Source: Paraburkholderia sp. PGU19 | GTDB lineage: Bacteria; Pseudomonadota; Gammaproteobacteria; Burkholderiales; Burkholderiaceae | Reading direction: 5' to 3' | DNA length: 64,000 bases | Assembly: GCF_013426915.1 (NCBI RefSeq) | Contig: NZ_AP023182.1 | Span: 62,001 to 126,000 of the forward strand | Part shown: piece by piece, positions 63,633 to 64,000 of the stretch | Numbering within the stretch: position 1 is the stretch's first letter | How the letters are laid out: each line of letters begins with the position of its first letter | Program-made: the position numbers and the translations under genes | The notes under the pieces: generated by a model | What the model was told of the DNA's origin: nothing | The model's database searches: none | The model's input: the letters and a program-made list of their open reading frames with translations, nothing else

Positions 63633-64000
63633 AAAAAGTACCCCGCAAACAGTTGCGTCAATTCTCGGTGACAACAGCGCGCCACCTTCATTCGTGCAAA
63701 CACTAACCGCGCCCGTTTTCTCACTCGTTGGTTGCGAACCGAATCGCACCAGACACCCGTCGGGATCAAGCCTGTCGCAATGCTCCGCGACTGCCCTGGC
63801 GGCAGTGCCGCCCCAGAGAAACTTTGGTGCCAGGCCGTGTCCAGGGGAGTGCTTGCATTCCCTGTGGCTATCGCCATGACGACGCCAGTCCTTTGATGGC
63901 TCACGGCCTGTGCGATTCAGTGTTCTGCATCCGTTCAGATGGCACAAGGGCGGCGTCCAACTCATTCGGGTGGCTTCACACCAGTCCCTTGTCCTGGCTC
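63633..64000. other. Unassigned right edge, possibly a mobile-element end
   Basis: The composition changes after the run GGGTAAAAAAAGTACCCC near 63627-63644. Minus-strand frames exist but are not recognised. It may be the end of an insertion element running out of the window. Confidence 0.3.

Noticed and set aside
4470-63670. Short word TTGACGCAAC shared by the minus strand near 4490 and 63660, as possible island ends
   Set aside because: The match is only about 16 bp with a mismatch, and the flanks differ. Not enough for attachment sites or terminal repeats.

Overview
The window looks like a chromosomal or megaplasmid segment of a beta-proteobacterium of the Burkholderiaceae, most likely Paraburkholderia, Caballeronia or Burkholderia. 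This is inferred from the GC-rich coding sequence, the OmpC-type Burkholderiales porin, the phasin, the protein families present and the dense insertion sequences. No rRNA, tRNA or CRISPR array was recognised. All calls come from reading the sequence and its translations; no database search was run.

0-3.3 kb: a minus-strand sugar-acid operon with a FadR-type regulator and its palindromic operator, an SDR gluconate-5-dehydrogenase-like enzyme, an ACS-family MFS transporter and the first 88 codons of a mannonate-dehydratase-like enolase. 3.6-6.6 kb: an accessory cassette with a Cys-rich protein, a TOPRIM protein, a DEDDh exonuclease and a radical SAM protein. 7.1-9.7 kb: an SbmA/BacA-like ABC transporter split by an IS5-family element. 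9.9-14.2 kb: a universal stress protein, small conserved proteins, a DUF1488 gene and an OmpW-like protein.

14.3-24.3 kb: an aromatic catabolic operon on the minus strand (FAD monooxygenase, extradiol-type VOC dioxygenase, FAH-family hydrolase, acyl-CoA synthetase) with a divergent TetR regulator. The monooxygenase is interrupted by a complete 3.4-kb IS21-family element; its removal with one copy of the 5-bp target repeat restores the frame. 24.7-32.1 kb: small proteins, a frameshifted secreted protein, and a DUF4331-TPR-HupE/UreJ cluster facing two further HupE/UreJ genes. 32.1-35.4 kb: decayed DNA, a heptamer tandem repeat and an orphan cytidine-deaminase-fold protein.

35.4-57.2 kb: the main block, a large catabolic cluster. 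A porin, a branched-chain-type ABC transporter (binding-protein gene frameshifted, LivM and LivG fused) and an EthD protein form one minus-strand operon. Around it lie an SDR, three related IclR regulators, a ketosteroid-dehydrogenase-like flavoprotein, a second EthD protein, two MFS transporters and an atypical MBL-fold protein. The block ends in the homogentisate pathway hmgA-fahA-maiA, whose genes overlap by ATGA. A similar AT-rich operator-like sequence recurs in four intergenic regions, so the block probably acts as one regulon that funnels an unidentified ring compound to homogentisate and on to fumarate and acetoacetate.

57.2-64 kb: a phasin, a second copy of a dispersed 220-bp repeat, a truncated nitrilase, a lipocalin-like secreted protein and a phage-like island of small genes (DUF1643, a broken DUF5131/Gp37-Gp68 gene). 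The island has nearly identical divergent start junctions and ends abruptly near 63.63 kb.
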